From positions 3,844,001 to 3,908,000 of the forward strand of contig NZ_CP042430.1 of the NCBI RefSeq assembly GCF_007970665.1: a DNA stretch of 64,000 bases. The letters are read 5' to 3'. Origin of the DNA: Baekduia soli. Lineage in GTDB: Bacteria > Actinomycetota > Thermoleophilia > Solirubrobacterales > Solirubrobacteraceae. Position numbers and translations under genes: made by a program. The notes below the pieces were generated by a model that made no database searches, was not told where the DNA came from, and was given only the letters and a program-made list of their open reading frames with translations. The stretch's first letter is position 1, and each line of letters begins with the position of its first letter. Positions 25,363-33,412 of the stretch are shown here, piece after piece.

Positions 25363-26436
25363 TCAGGCGGCCAGCAGGCCGGCGAGCGCGGGACCGGCCG
25401 CCACGCGGACGCGGTCGCGGCCGGCCTCCTTGGCCTCGTACAGCGCCTGGTCGGCGGCGGCGAACACAGCGTCGTAGGCGAAGCACCCGGGCTCCGAGGC
25501 GCTGACGCCGAAGGACATGGTGACGTCCAGGCCGGCGGCCGGGGCGCCGGCGACCGCCGTCCGCAGGGTCTCGGCGACGGCCGCGGCGTACTGGGGCCGG
25601 GCGCCCGCGAGGATGACCAGGAACTCCTCCCCGCCCAGCCGGTAGGCGAGGTCGTGGGCGCGTAGCGCCTTGCGCAGCCGGTAGGCCACGTCCCTGAGCA
25701 CGGCGTCGCCGGCGGCGTGGCCGTGCGTGTCGTTGACGGCCTTGAAGTGATCCAGGTCGCCGACGACCAGGGCCACGGGCTCGTGCAGGATCGCCGCCTG
25801 CTGGGTCAGCTCGGCGATGCGCGTCTGCAGCGCGTGGCGGTTCAGCATGCCCGTCAGCGGGTCGATGACCGCCGAGCTGCGATGCTCGAGGTCGGAGTTC
25901 ATGAGCGCCGAGGACAGCAGCGCGACGGCGGCCAGCAGCGCCGCGGGCATCACGATGGCCTCGGGATGGCGGGCGGCGTAGCCCGGATCGACGCCCACGG
26001 TGGTCGCCAGCAGCAGGACCCACACCAGCGCCACACCCGCCCCCACGGCCCGGCTGTTGAAGCGCGCGGGCAGCGTGACGAGTGGGATGACGAGCCAGGC
26101 CACGGCGGGGCTGCGCGGCCCGCCCGTCAGGGCGATGGAGCCCGCGATCGCCAGCTCGGCGAGCACCCAGGCCGACGCGATCGTCCGCTCGGGCCGCGGG
26201 GCCGTGGGCAGATGGCGGTCGACGACGCGGAAGCCGAGGATCGCCAGCGCCAGCGGCAGCAGCGTCCACCAGCCGATCCAGTGGCCCGAGACGACCAGCG
26301 CGGTGCCGAGGGCCACGAACGATGCCCGGCGGAACGGGCGCAGGCGCTCCTCCATGTCCACGGCGCGGACGCGGTCGGCGGGGTCGGGACAGAGCCACGT
26401 GCGCGGGGCGACGCCGGGGTCCGGTGGGTCGGGCAT
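25363..26436 (-). CDS. Membrane diguanylate cyclase (GGDEF)
   Basis: 357 residues. About five membrane segments (residues 40-190) precede a GGDEF domain that begins at DPLTGMLNRHAL. The active-site motif is GGEEF, a functional variant, and RAHD five residues before it is the inhibitory I-site (RxxD), so product feedback is expected. It makes c-di-GMP from two GTP. c-di-GMP often controls type IV pili, whose genes flank this region on both sides, but no direct link is seen. Confidence 0.92.
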   Translation of the reverse strand: MPDPPDPGVAPRTWLCPDPADRVRAVDMEERLRPFRRASFVALGTALVVSGHWIGWWTLLPLALAILGFRVVDRHLPTAPRPERTIASAWVLAELAIAGSIALTGGPRSPAVAWLVIPLVTLPARFNSRAVGAGVALVWVLLLATTVGVDPGYAARHPEAIVMPAALLAAVALLSSALMNSDLEHRSSAVIDPLTGMLNRHALQTRIAELTQQAAILHEPVALVVGDLDHFKAVNDTHGHAAGDAVLRDVAYRLRKALRAHDLAYRLGGEEFLVILAGARPQYAAAVAETLRTAVAGAPAAGLDVTMSFGVSASEPGCFAYDAVFAAADQALYEAKEAGRDRVRVAAGPALAGLLAA

Positions 26437-26514
26437 CTGTCCAGGTCGTCGGTTGCCGGGCGACCCGACCTGAGCGCAACGCGTCGTCCTTGCACGACCT
26501 TTGTCGCCGAAGCG

Positions 26515-27123
26515 TCACTGACAGGACGGGGCGCAGTCGGTCTGGCGCCCGCCGTCGGAGGTCGCCGCGACCGTGCGCGCCTGAAACCGGAACGCGTCGA
26601 AGATCTTCTGCACGCCGAGGCGCGCGAACTCCGCGCGGGTGACCAGCACCGTGATGTGGTCGCCCTGCAGGCCGATCGTCGCGGCGACCTTGCGGAAGCT
26701 CGCGCCCGACTCGCCGGTGTCGATCATCGCCGCGGGGTCGGCCGCGCCCAGGACCGTCGTCTCGAGCTGGACGACCGGGGTCTCGGCGGTCCGGGGGCGC
26801 AGGACGAGCACGAAGGCGACCGCCGGCTTGACGGTGCCCTGCGTCCGGTACTCGACGCAGAGCCCGCCGGGGCCGCGCGCGATGCGCACGCTGACCAGGT
26901 CGCCCTGGGTCAGCTTCGGATCGCCGGGCCGGCGGCCCCTCTGGTCGTCGCCGGGGTCGTCGAGCTGGGTCGGGCGCCCGATCTTGGTGCAGTCGGTCAG
27001 CGTGCCGTAGAGCTTGGGCTGGTCGGAGCCGCAGCCGGCCAGCAGCGCCGCGGCGCCCAGCAGGGCGGCCATAGGGCCGGCGATGGTCCGGAGGGCGCGG
27101 GGCACGGGCGCGGAGTCTGGCAC
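26515..27123 (-). CDS. Hypothetical lipoprotein
   Basis: 202 residues from GTG 27123. Signal peptide with MAALLGAAALLAGC, so Cys31 is the likely lipidated residue. The mature part is a beta-rich domain (DLVSVRIARGPGGLCVEYRTQG ... AFVLVLRPRTAETPVVQLET) and ends CAPSCQ, with four further cysteines. No known family recognised. It lies 78 bases beyond the cyclase start on the same strand, so it would be the upstream gene of that pair. Confidence 0.65.
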   Translation of the reverse strand: MPDSAPVPRALRTIAGPMAALLGAAALLAGCGSDQPKLYGTLTDCTKIGRPTQLDDPGDDQRGRRPGDPKLTQGDLVSVRIARGPGGLCVEYRTQGTVKPAVAFVLVLRPRTAETPVVQLETTVLGAADPAAMIDTGESGASFRKVAATIGLQGDHITVLVTRAEFARLGVQKIFDAFRFQARTVAATSDGGRQTDCAPSCQ

Positions 27124-27187
27124 GGCGTCGGACCGCGGAGGTCCACGCCGCCGTTTGGGCTGCGCGGAAGAGGAGCACCACGGAGGC

Positions 27188-27742
27188 ATGAGCCTCACCA
27201 CCACCGCGCTGCGCGGCGTCATCGGACCGCTGTTCGTCGGGCACGGGACCCAGAAGCTGTTCGGCTGGTTCGGCGGCCAGGGCCCCGACGCGACCGGCGG
27301 CTTCTTCGAGCAGCTCGGCCTGCGCCCCGGGCGGCGCAACGCCATCGCCGCGGGCGCGGCGGAGGCCGGCGGCGGGGTCCTGCTGACCCTCGGCGCGTTC
27401 ACGCCGCTGGCCGCGACGCTGGTCTCGAGCACGATGATCACGGCGATCCGCAAGGTCCATGCCCCGAAGGGCCCGTGGGTCACCGAGCAGGGCTGGGAGT
27501 ACAACGCGGTGCTCATCGCGGCCGTGACCGCGCTGGCCGAGCACGGCCCGGGCCGCCCGTCGGTCGACGCGCGCCTGCTCCCCGGCTTCAAGGGCCGGGG
27601 CTGGGCGCTGGCCTCGCTGGGCGCGGCGGTCGCCGGCTCCTACCTGGTCGACGTCCTCTCCGAGCCGGCGGCGTCCACTGAGCCGCCCGCCTCGCCGAAC
27701 GGCGCCGCGCCCGCTCCGGAGACCGCCGGCAGCACCGCCTGA
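27188..27742 (+). CDS. DoxX-family membrane protein
   Basis: 184 residues with four predicted membrane segments. The opening LRGVIGPLFVGHGTQKLFGWFGGQG and GGFFEQLGLRP are characteristic of DoxX proteins, small membrane proteins linked with thiol or redox homeostasis. A CGGAGG ribosome site lies just before the ATG. The C-terminal ~30 residues are a low-complexity Pro/Ala tail. The exact role is not known. Confidence 0.85.
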   Translation: MSLTTTALRGVIGPLFVGHGTQKLFGWFGGQGPDATGGFFEQLGLRPGRRNAIAAGAAEAGGGVLLTLGAFTPLAATLVSSTMITAIRKVHAPKGPWVTEQGWEYNAVLIAAVTALAEHGPGRPSVDARLLPGFKGRGWALASLGAAVAGSYLVDVLSEPAASTEPPASPNGAAPAPETAGSTA

Positions 27743-27843
27743 CGCGCTCGTCGCCCGGTGCGCGCCCGCCGGGCGGCGGTGCCACCGCTCACCGCTGGAG
27801 CACCCTCCGATCGGGACCGTGGGACGCCGGCGCCGGGGGTCGC

Positions 27844-27849
27844 TAGATT
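27844..27849 (+). promoter_or_regulatory. -10 hexamer TAGATT for a leaderless transcript
   Basis: TAGATT ends exactly 6 bases before GTG 27856, so transcription should begin at or next to the start codon. No ribosome-binding site is present. It is the cleanest plus-strand example of a pattern seen before many genes in this window. Confidence 0.55.
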
Positions 27850-27855
27850 GCGCGC

Positions 27856-29490
27856 GTGCCAGGTGACGCCCTCCTGCGAGCCGCAGGCTCGCTGCGCGCG
27901 GCCTACGAGGCCGTCGACTGGGCGTCGACGCCGCTCGGGCCGGTCGAGACCTGGACCACGACGCTGCGCAACGCGGTCGACATCGCGCTGCACACGCGCT
28001 TCCCGGTGACCCTGCTGTGGGGCCCGGAGTTCGTGCTGATCTACAACGAGGCCTACGCGCCGATCATCGCCGACAAGCACCCGGCGGCCCTCGGCCGGAC
28101 CGCCGAGGCGGTGTTCCCCGAGGCCTGGGACACGATCGGACCGCTCATGCGCCATGTGCGCGCCGACCACGGCGCGGTCTGGATGGAGGACCTGGCGCTG
28201 CCCCTGCAGCGCAACGGACGCCTCGAGGAGGCCTACTTCACGTTCTCCTACTCTCCCGTGCGCAACGAGGCCGGCGACATCGAGGGCCTCATCGACATCG
28301 CGGTCGAGACGACGCGCCAGGTGGTCGACCAGCGCCGCATGCGGCTGCACGGGCGGCTCCGCGAGGCGCTCTCCGACGTGCAGCGCACGGCGGACATCGC
28401 CGCCTCGGCGCTCCCCGTCCTGCGCGGCGACCCGGACGACCTGCCGCTCGTCGACCTGCACCTGGCCGGCGGCGCCCGGCACGAGCCGCGGCTGCCCGAC
28501 GCGCCCGCGCGCCCGCTCGCCGGACGGGGCCTCGTCCTGGAGGAGACAGGCGCGGGCCGCGTCGCGTGGCTGGGCCTCGGGCGCGGCGGCCCCGAGACCG
28601 AGCCGCTCCTGGTGGTCGGGCTCAGCGAGCACCTGGCCGCCGACGAGCCCTACCTCGCGTTCCTGCGGTTCATCGCCTCGTCGCTGTCGCAGGCGCTGGA
28701 CCGCGTGACGGTGCGCGAGGCCGAGCGCGCCGTCGCGGCGGCCGAGCGCAGCATGTCCGAGGCCCTGCAGCGCAGCCTGCTGACCACGCCGCTGGCGCCC
28801 GACGACCTCCAGATCGCGGTGCGCTATCTGCCCGCCGCCGCCCAGGCCGAGATCGGGGGCGACTGGTACGACTCCTTCCTCCTGCCCGACGGCCCGCTGA
28901 CCCTGGTCATCGGCGACGTCTCGGGGCACGACCGCCACGCGGCCGCGGCGATGGCGCAGGTGCGCAACCTGCTGCGGGGCATCGCCTACACGCCGGGCCG
29001 CTCGCCCGCCGAGGTCCTCGCGGGCCTGGACCGCGCCATGCACGGCCTCGCGCTGGACCTGGTCGCCACCGCGGTGCTGGCCCAGGTCGAGCAGGACGCC
29101 GACCAGGAGCGCCACGGCCGGCACGTCCTGCGCTGGTCCAACGCCGGTCATCCGCCCCCCGTGCTGCTGGACCCCGACGGCCGCGCGCGGCTCCTGGAGT
29201 CCACCCCCGACCCCCTGCTGGGAGTGGCGGCCGGCCGGCGCACCGACCACACGGTCGAGCTGACGCCGGGCGCCAGCGTGCTGCTCTACACCGACGGCCT
29301 CATCGAGCGCCGCGGCGTCGCGCTCGAAGAGCGGCTGGACTGGCTGGCCCGGGCGCTGGACGGCTGCGAGGCCATGGACGCCGAGCAGCTCTGCGACCAC
29401 GTCCTCGACCAGCTCGACGACGACGTCGACGACGACGTGGCCCTGCTCGTCGTGCACGCGCCCCGCGAGGACCCGGGTGGGCGGGCCTAG
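27856..29490 (+). CDS. PAS-GAF-SpoIIE serine phosphatase (RsbU/RsbP-like)
   Basis: 544 residues. An N-terminal PAS domain (about 30-155; FPVTLLWGPEFVLIYNEAYAPII), a degenerate GAF-like middle part, a short coiled coil, then a PP2C-type SpoIIE phosphatase from about 300. Metal-site motifs GGDWYDSF, GDVSGHDRHAAAAM and DDDVALLVV are present. Such enzymes dephosphorylate a STAS anti-anti-sigma factor in response to a sensed signal. A STAS gene lies at 49015 in the same window and could be a target; that is inference. Confidence 0.9.
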   Translation: MPGDALLRAAGSLRAAYEAVDWASTPLGPVETWTTTLRNAVDIALHTRFPVTLLWGPEFVLIYNEAYAPIIADKHPAALGRTAEAVFPEAWDTIGPLMRHVRADHGAVWMEDLALPLQRNGRLEEAYFTFSYSPVRNEAGDIEGLIDIAVETTRQVVDQRRMRLHGRLREALSDVQRTADIAASALPVLRGDPDDLPLVDLHLAGGARHEPRLPDAPARPLAGRGLVLEETGAGRVAWLGLGRGGPETEPLLVVGLSEHLAADEPYLAFLRFIASSLSQALDRVTVREAERAVAAAERSMSEALQRSLLTTPLAPDDLQIAVRYLPAAAQAEIGGDWYDSFLLPDGPLTLVIGDVSGHDRHAAAAMAQVRNLLRGIAYTPGRSPAEVLAGLDRAMHGLALDLVATAVLAQVEQDADQERHGRHVLRWSNAGHPPPVLLDPDGRARLLESTPDPLLGVAAGRRTDHTVELTPGASVLLYTDGLIERRGVALEERLDWLARALDGCEAMDAEQLCDHVLDQLDDDVDDDVALLVVHAPREDPGGRA

Positions 29491-29491
29491 C

Positions 29492-29516
29492 CGCGCCGGG
29501 CCCCGGGCCCGGCGCG
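29492..29516. terminator. Bidirectional hairpin between convergent genes
   Basis: CGCGCCGGGCCC and its exact reverse complement are separated by one base, giving a 12-base-pair arm palindrome between the phosphatase stop and the convergent cupin stop. It has no T-run on either side, as is usual in GC-rich actinobacteria. Probable terminator for both genes. Confidence 0.55.
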
Positions 29517-29529
29517 ACCCGGCCGAGCC

Positions 29530-29892
29530 TCACGCCCGCTGGGCGTAGCCCGTCAGCCCGCCGAAGTCGACGAGCACGCAGGGCTCGTCGCCCACCGTCC
29601 AGGCGTCGTGCCCGGGCGGCATGTTGAACGCGTCGCCGGGGCCGTAGGCGTGCTCCTCGCCGTCGTCCATCCGGACGGTCATGTGACCCGACAGCACGTA
29701 GCCGACGTGCGCGACCTGGCAGCTGTCGGTGCCCGCCAGCGGCTTGACGTCGTTGGACCACCTCCAGCCCGGCTCGAACGTCCCGCGCCCGACCGGGCCG
29801 CTGTCGAGATGGACGAGGTCGACGCGGCCGTTGGCCTGGAACGCCCGCACCTCGTCGGGCGCGTCGAACGTCTTGCCTTGCAGACTGCTCAT
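29530..29892 (-). CDS. Cupin-domain protein
   Basis: 120 residues, a single cupin barrel. The two motifs appear as QVAHVGYVLSGHMTVRMDDGEEHAYGPGDAF and PPGHDAWTVGDEPCVLVDF, retaining histidines that could hold a metal. Small single-domain cupins of this type are often signal- or stress-associated, but no substrate can be given. An AAGGAG ribosome site lies upstream of the ATG. Confidence 0.8.
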   Translation of the reverse strand: MSSLQGKTFDAPDEVRAFQANGRVDLVHLDSGPVGRGTFEPGWRWSNDVKPLAGTDSCQVAHVGYVLSGHMTVRMDDGEEHAYGPGDAFNMPPGHDAWTVGDEPCVLVDFGGLTGYAQRA

Positions 29893-29993
29893 CGCAGCTC
29901 CTTCGTGCCGCAGGGATGATCGCCGACGCTAGTCCCTGCGGCGACGCCGTGGGGAGAATCTTTCCGCGCCGCGATGCCCCGCCGACGACCAGC

Positions 29994-31201
29994 CTACTTG
30001 ATCGAGTCGTACACCTTGAAGAGCGGCATGTACATCGAGATGACGATGAAGCCGACCATGCCACCGACGATCACGATCATCACCGGCTCGAGGATCGACG
30101 CCAGCTGCTTGACGGCGGCGTTGACCTGATCCTCGTAGAAGTCGGCGATCTTGGTCAACATGGTGTCCATCGCGCCGGTCTCCTCGCCGACGCCGACCAT
30201 GTGGCCGACCATGCTCGGAAACACCGGTGCAGCCTTCAGCGGGTCGGCGATCGTGCCGCCCTGGCGGACGCTCTCGATCACATCGGCCATGGCCTTCTCG
30301 ATGCACCAGTTGCCCGCGGTCTTGCCGGTGATCTCCAGCGCCGCCATCAGTGGCACACCAGCGCTGACCAGCGCAGACAACGTCCGTGACCAGCGCGCGA
30401 GCGCGATCTTCTGGACGATGTCGCCGATCTTCATCGGGATCCGCAGCTTGAACGTGTCCCACATCCGCAGGCCACCCGACGTGGCCTTCCACTTGCGGAA
30501 GGCGGCGACCAGCCCGAGGCCTCCGGCGATGAGCGCCCACCAGTAGCCGGTCATGAGATTCGACAGCGCGACGGTGAACTTCGTGATGGTCGGCAGGTCG
30601 CCGCCGAACTGCTTGAAGACGCCGATGAAGACGGGGACGAGGAACACCACCAAGGCGATGAGGACGCTGAAGGCGAACCCCATGACCACGAGCGGATAGG
30701 CCATCGCGGCGCGGACCTGACGCCGCAATGAGTCGGCGGACTCGAGCTGGGACGCGACCCGCTCCAGCGACTGGTCCAGGACCCCCCGGTCTCGCCGGCC
30801 CGTGTCATGGCCACGAACAGCCCGTTGAACACCTTCGGGTGGCGTTCGAGGCTGTCAGACAGCGGCAATCCCGCCTCGACGTCCTTGCGCACCGCGACCA
30901 GCGTCTCGGCCAGCTTCTTGTTCTCGGTCTGAGCCTCGAGGACGTAGAGCGCCCGCAGGATCGTCATGCCGCTGCTCACCATCGTGGCGAGCTGGCGCGT
31001 GAGGACCGTCAGGTCCTGCGACTTGATCCGGTTCAGGAAGCCCAGCTCGAGCTGCTTGGAGCCGTGCTTGCCGGCGATGTCGAGGACGATCAGCCCGCGC
31101 TGCTTGAGCTGATCGGCGACGACCTGCTTGCTCTCGGCCTCGACCTCACCCGACGCCCTGGCGCCGGTGAGATCCATCGCCTTGAAGACGTAGGTCGCCA
31201 T
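29994..31201 (-). CDS. pilC: Type IV pilus assembly platform protein PilC, frameshifted
   Basis: About 402 residues once repaired. N-terminal GspF domain (TYVFKAMDLTGARASGEVEAES ... VLTRQLATMVSSGMTILRAL) and a second GspF domain (IVQKIALARWSRTLSALVSAGVPLMAALEIT), with three membrane segments. The frame breaks after MTRAGETGG at a run of six C on the plus strand (30782-30787); a seventh restores GGVLDQSLERVASQLE. PilC is the membrane platform on which PilB and PilT act. It starts 2 bases after pilT ends, so the two are cotranscribed. Confidence 0.88.
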
Positions 31202-31203
31202 GC

Positions 31204-32286
31204 TCAGGCCGCCATCTGGAACCCGCCGCCCATGAGGCGCCGCAGCTCCTCGGGCGTCGACGACCGCGCCTCGGCGGCGCGCTGGCTGATCTTGCCCGAC
31301 CGCACCAGCCCGGCGAGCGCGGTGTCGAGCGTCTGCATGCCGACCCCCGCGCCGGTCTGCATGGCTGAGGGGATCTGATGGGTCTTGCCCTCCCGGATCA
31401 GGTTCCGGACGGCCGGCGTGGGCACGAGCGTCTCGCAGGCGACGACCCTGGCCGATCCGTCGGCGGTCGGGATGAGGGTCTGGGTCATGACGCCCTGCAG
31501 CGCGACCGACAGCTGGACACGGACCTGGGACTGCTGATGGCTCGGGAAGACGTCGATGATGCGGTCGATCGTCTGCGGAGCGCTCTGGGTGTGCAGCGTC
31601 GCGAGGACGAGGTGGCCGGTCTCAGCCGCCGTCAGCGCGGTGCCGATGGTCTCCAGGTCGCGCATCTCGCCGACGAGGATGACGTCGGGGTCCTGGCGAA
31701 GCGCCGCCTTCAGGGCTGCGGCGAAGCTCGTCGCGTCTGAGCCGAGCTCGCGTTGGTTGACCATGCACTTCTTGTGGCTGTGCAGGAACTCGATCGGGTC
31801 CTCGATGGTGAGGATGTGCTCCTCGCGCGACTCGTTGATCTCGTTGATCATCGAGGCCAGCGACGTCGACTTGCCCGATCCCGTCGGACCGGTCACGAGG
31901 ATCAGGCCGCGGGGCTTGGTGCAGAAGTCGTGGACGACGGGCGGCAGCCCGAGATCGTCGATCGGCACGATCTGCGAGGGGATCAGACGCAGGGCTGCGC
32001 CGATCGCCGAGCGCTGCATGTAGGCGTTGACACGGAAGCGGGCCATCCCGGGCACCGCGTAGGCGAAGTCCAGCTGCCAGTCGGTCTCGAGCCGCTGGCG
32101 CTGGTCGTTCGTGAGGATCCCGTACACGAGCTCGCGCGTATCGGTGGGATCCATGACCGGGTAGTCGTCCAGCGACGTCAGGCGTCCCCGGACTCTGACC
32201 TTGGGTCGCGAACCGGCCGTGATGTGCAGGTCGGAGGCCCGACGATCGAGCACATCCATGAGGAGCTTGGCGAAGTCGAAGCGCAC
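31204..32286 (-). CDS. pilT: Type IV pilus retraction ATPase PilT
   Basis: 360 residues. Walker A GPTGSGKST, Asp box (TIEDPIEFLH), Walker B and the His box TGHLVLATLHTQSA are all present, as is the C-terminal AVRNLIREGKTHQI segment characteristic of PilT rather than PilB. It forms a cytoplasmic hexamer that pulls the pilus back, giving twitching motility. GTG 32286 opens at the usual RFDFAKLLMDVLDRRASDLH. A sigma-28-like promoter candidate abuts the start. Confidence 0.94.
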   Translation of the reverse strand: MRFDFAKLLMDVLDRRASDLHITAGSRPKVRVRGRLTSLDDYPVMDPTDTRELVYGILTNDQRQRLETDWQLDFAYAVPGMARFRVNAYMQRSAIGAALRLIPSQIVPIDDLGLPPVVHDFCTKPRGLILVTGPTGSGKSTSLASMINEINESREEHILTIEDPIEFLHSHKKCMVNQRELGSDATSFAAALKAALRQDPDVILVGEMRDLETIGTALTAAETGHLVLATLHTQSAPQTIDRIIDVFPSHQQSQVRVQLSVALQGVMTQTLIPTADGSARVVACETLVPTPAVRNLIREGKTHQIPSAMQTGAGVGMQTLDTALAGLVRSGKISQRAAEARSSTPEELRRLMGGGFQMAA

Positions 32287-32293
32287 GCTCCGA

Positions 32294-32322
32294 TGGTCGG
32301 CCCGCCGTGGCCCTTTCTTGAG
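32294..32322 (-). promoter_or_regulatory. Sigma-28/WhiG-like promoter candidate for pilT-pilC
   Basis: Minus-strand CTCAAG (32322-32317), a 15-base spacer, then GCCGACCA (32301-32294). This resembles TCAAG/TAAAG-N15-GCCGATAA, the FliA/SigD/WhiG consensus. The -10 ends 7 bases before GTG 32286, so the message would be almost leaderless. Pattern match only. Confidence 0.35.
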
Positions 32323-32352
32323 CGGTCACCGCCGCACTGGACGGGCCGCGGG

Positions 32353-33303
32353 TCAGTAGCGGCTTCCGACCGCGGCGGGCAGCGCGTCGAGCTCGGCCAG
32401 ATCGTCGGTCCCGAGCATGACCTCGGTGGCGCCGACGTTCTCCTCGAGGTACGCGATGCGCTTCGTGCCGGGGATCGGGATGACGTGGTCGCCCTGGGCC
32501 AGCGTCCAGGCCAGCGCGACCTGCCCGGTCGTGGCCTCATGGCGCGCCGCGACGCGCTGCACGCCCTCCACGATCGCGAGGTTGGCGGCAATCGCGTCGT
32601 CGTCGAACCGCGGCCGGGTGCGGCGCGAGTCGTCGACCTCGAGCTCGTCGCGGGAGCGCAGCCGACCGGTGAGGAAGCCCCGGCCCAGCGGCGAGAACGG
32701 CACGAACGCGATCCCGTGCTCGGCGCAGAACGGCACGATCTCGGCCAGCGGGTCACGCGTCCACAGCGACAGCTCGCTCTGCACCGCGGTGATCGGGTGC
32801 ACGGCGTGGGCGCGGCGCAGCTCGTCGAGGCTGACCTCCGAGACGCCGATGGCCCGGACCTTGCCCGACCCCACGCCCTCGGCCAGCGCGCCGACGCTCT
32901 CCTCGATCGGTACCTGGGGGTCGGGCCGGTGCAGGTAGTGCAGGTCGATGTGGTCGACGCCCAGGCGCTGCAGCGACCCGTCGAGGCAGGCGCGGATGTG
33001 ATCGGGCCGGCCGTTGCGGCCGATCCGGTTGCCCGCGCCGTCCTGCACGACCAGCCCGCACTTCGTGGCCAGCGTGACCTCGTCGCGGCGCCCGGCGATC
33101 GCCCGGCCGATGAGCTCCTCGTTGGTGAACGGGCCGTAGAGGTCGGCGGTGTCGATGAGCGTGCAGCCGAGGTCGATGGCGCGGTGCACGACGGCGACGC
33201 CGTCGACGCCCTCGCGCCCGCCGTAGGCCCACGTCAGGCCCATGGCGCCGTAGCCGATGACCCCCACCTCGGGGCCGGTGCTGCCGAGCTTGCGGGTGTG
33301 CAT
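32353..33303 (-). CDS. Aldo/keto reductase
   Basis: 316 residues, NADPH-dependent TIM-barrel reductase. The catalytic tetrad is visible: Asp and Tyr in DTADLYGPFTNEE, Lys in LATKCGL and His in DLHYLHRPDPQV. The C-terminal IPIPGTKRIAYLEENVGA binds the cofactor phosphate. It interrupts the pil gene block between pilT and pilB and has its own leaderless-type promoter (TAAGGT, 33310-33315, 6 bases before ATG), so it is probably a later insertion with no pilus role. Confidence 0.92.
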   Translation of the reverse strand: MHTRKLGSTGPEVGVIGYGAMGLTWAYGGREGVDGVAVVHRAIDLGCTLIDTADLYGPFTNEELIGRAIAGRRDEVTLATKCGLVVQDGAGNRIGRNGRPDHIRACLDGSLQRLGVDHIDLHYLHRPDPQVPIEESVGALAEGVGSGKVRAIGVSEVSLDELRRAHAVHPITAVQSELSLWTRDPLAEIVPFCAEHGIAFVPFSPLGRGFLTGRLRSRDELEVDDSRRTRPRFDDDAIAANLAIVEGVQRVAARHEATTGQVALAWTLAQGDHVIPIPGTKRIAYLEENVGATEVMLGTDDLAELDALPAAVGSRY

Positions 33304-33412
33304 GGGTGCACCTTAGGACGCGGAATGCTCGCGGCGTCCGGTCAGGCGCCCGGCCGCGGGTCTCCCCCGCCGCGCGAACCCCCGCGAGGAACCCCGGCCT
33401 CCCGGTCCGGCA

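Noticed and set aside
23123-27544. A 1473-codon open frame on the minus strand
   Set aside because: It runs antisense across gluQ, rnd and other clear genes and is almost only Arg, Gly, Pro, Ala and similar residues. It is a product of high GC content lacking stop codons.
30775-30790. Programmed ribosomal frameshifting in pilC
   Set aside because: Five other genes show the same one-base loss, most also at C/G runs, including hisS. A shared technical cause is simpler than programmed shifts.
32353-33303. Aldo/keto reductase as a pilus gene
   Set aside because: It lies among pil genes but has its own promoter pattern, and its sequence is an ordinary reductase.
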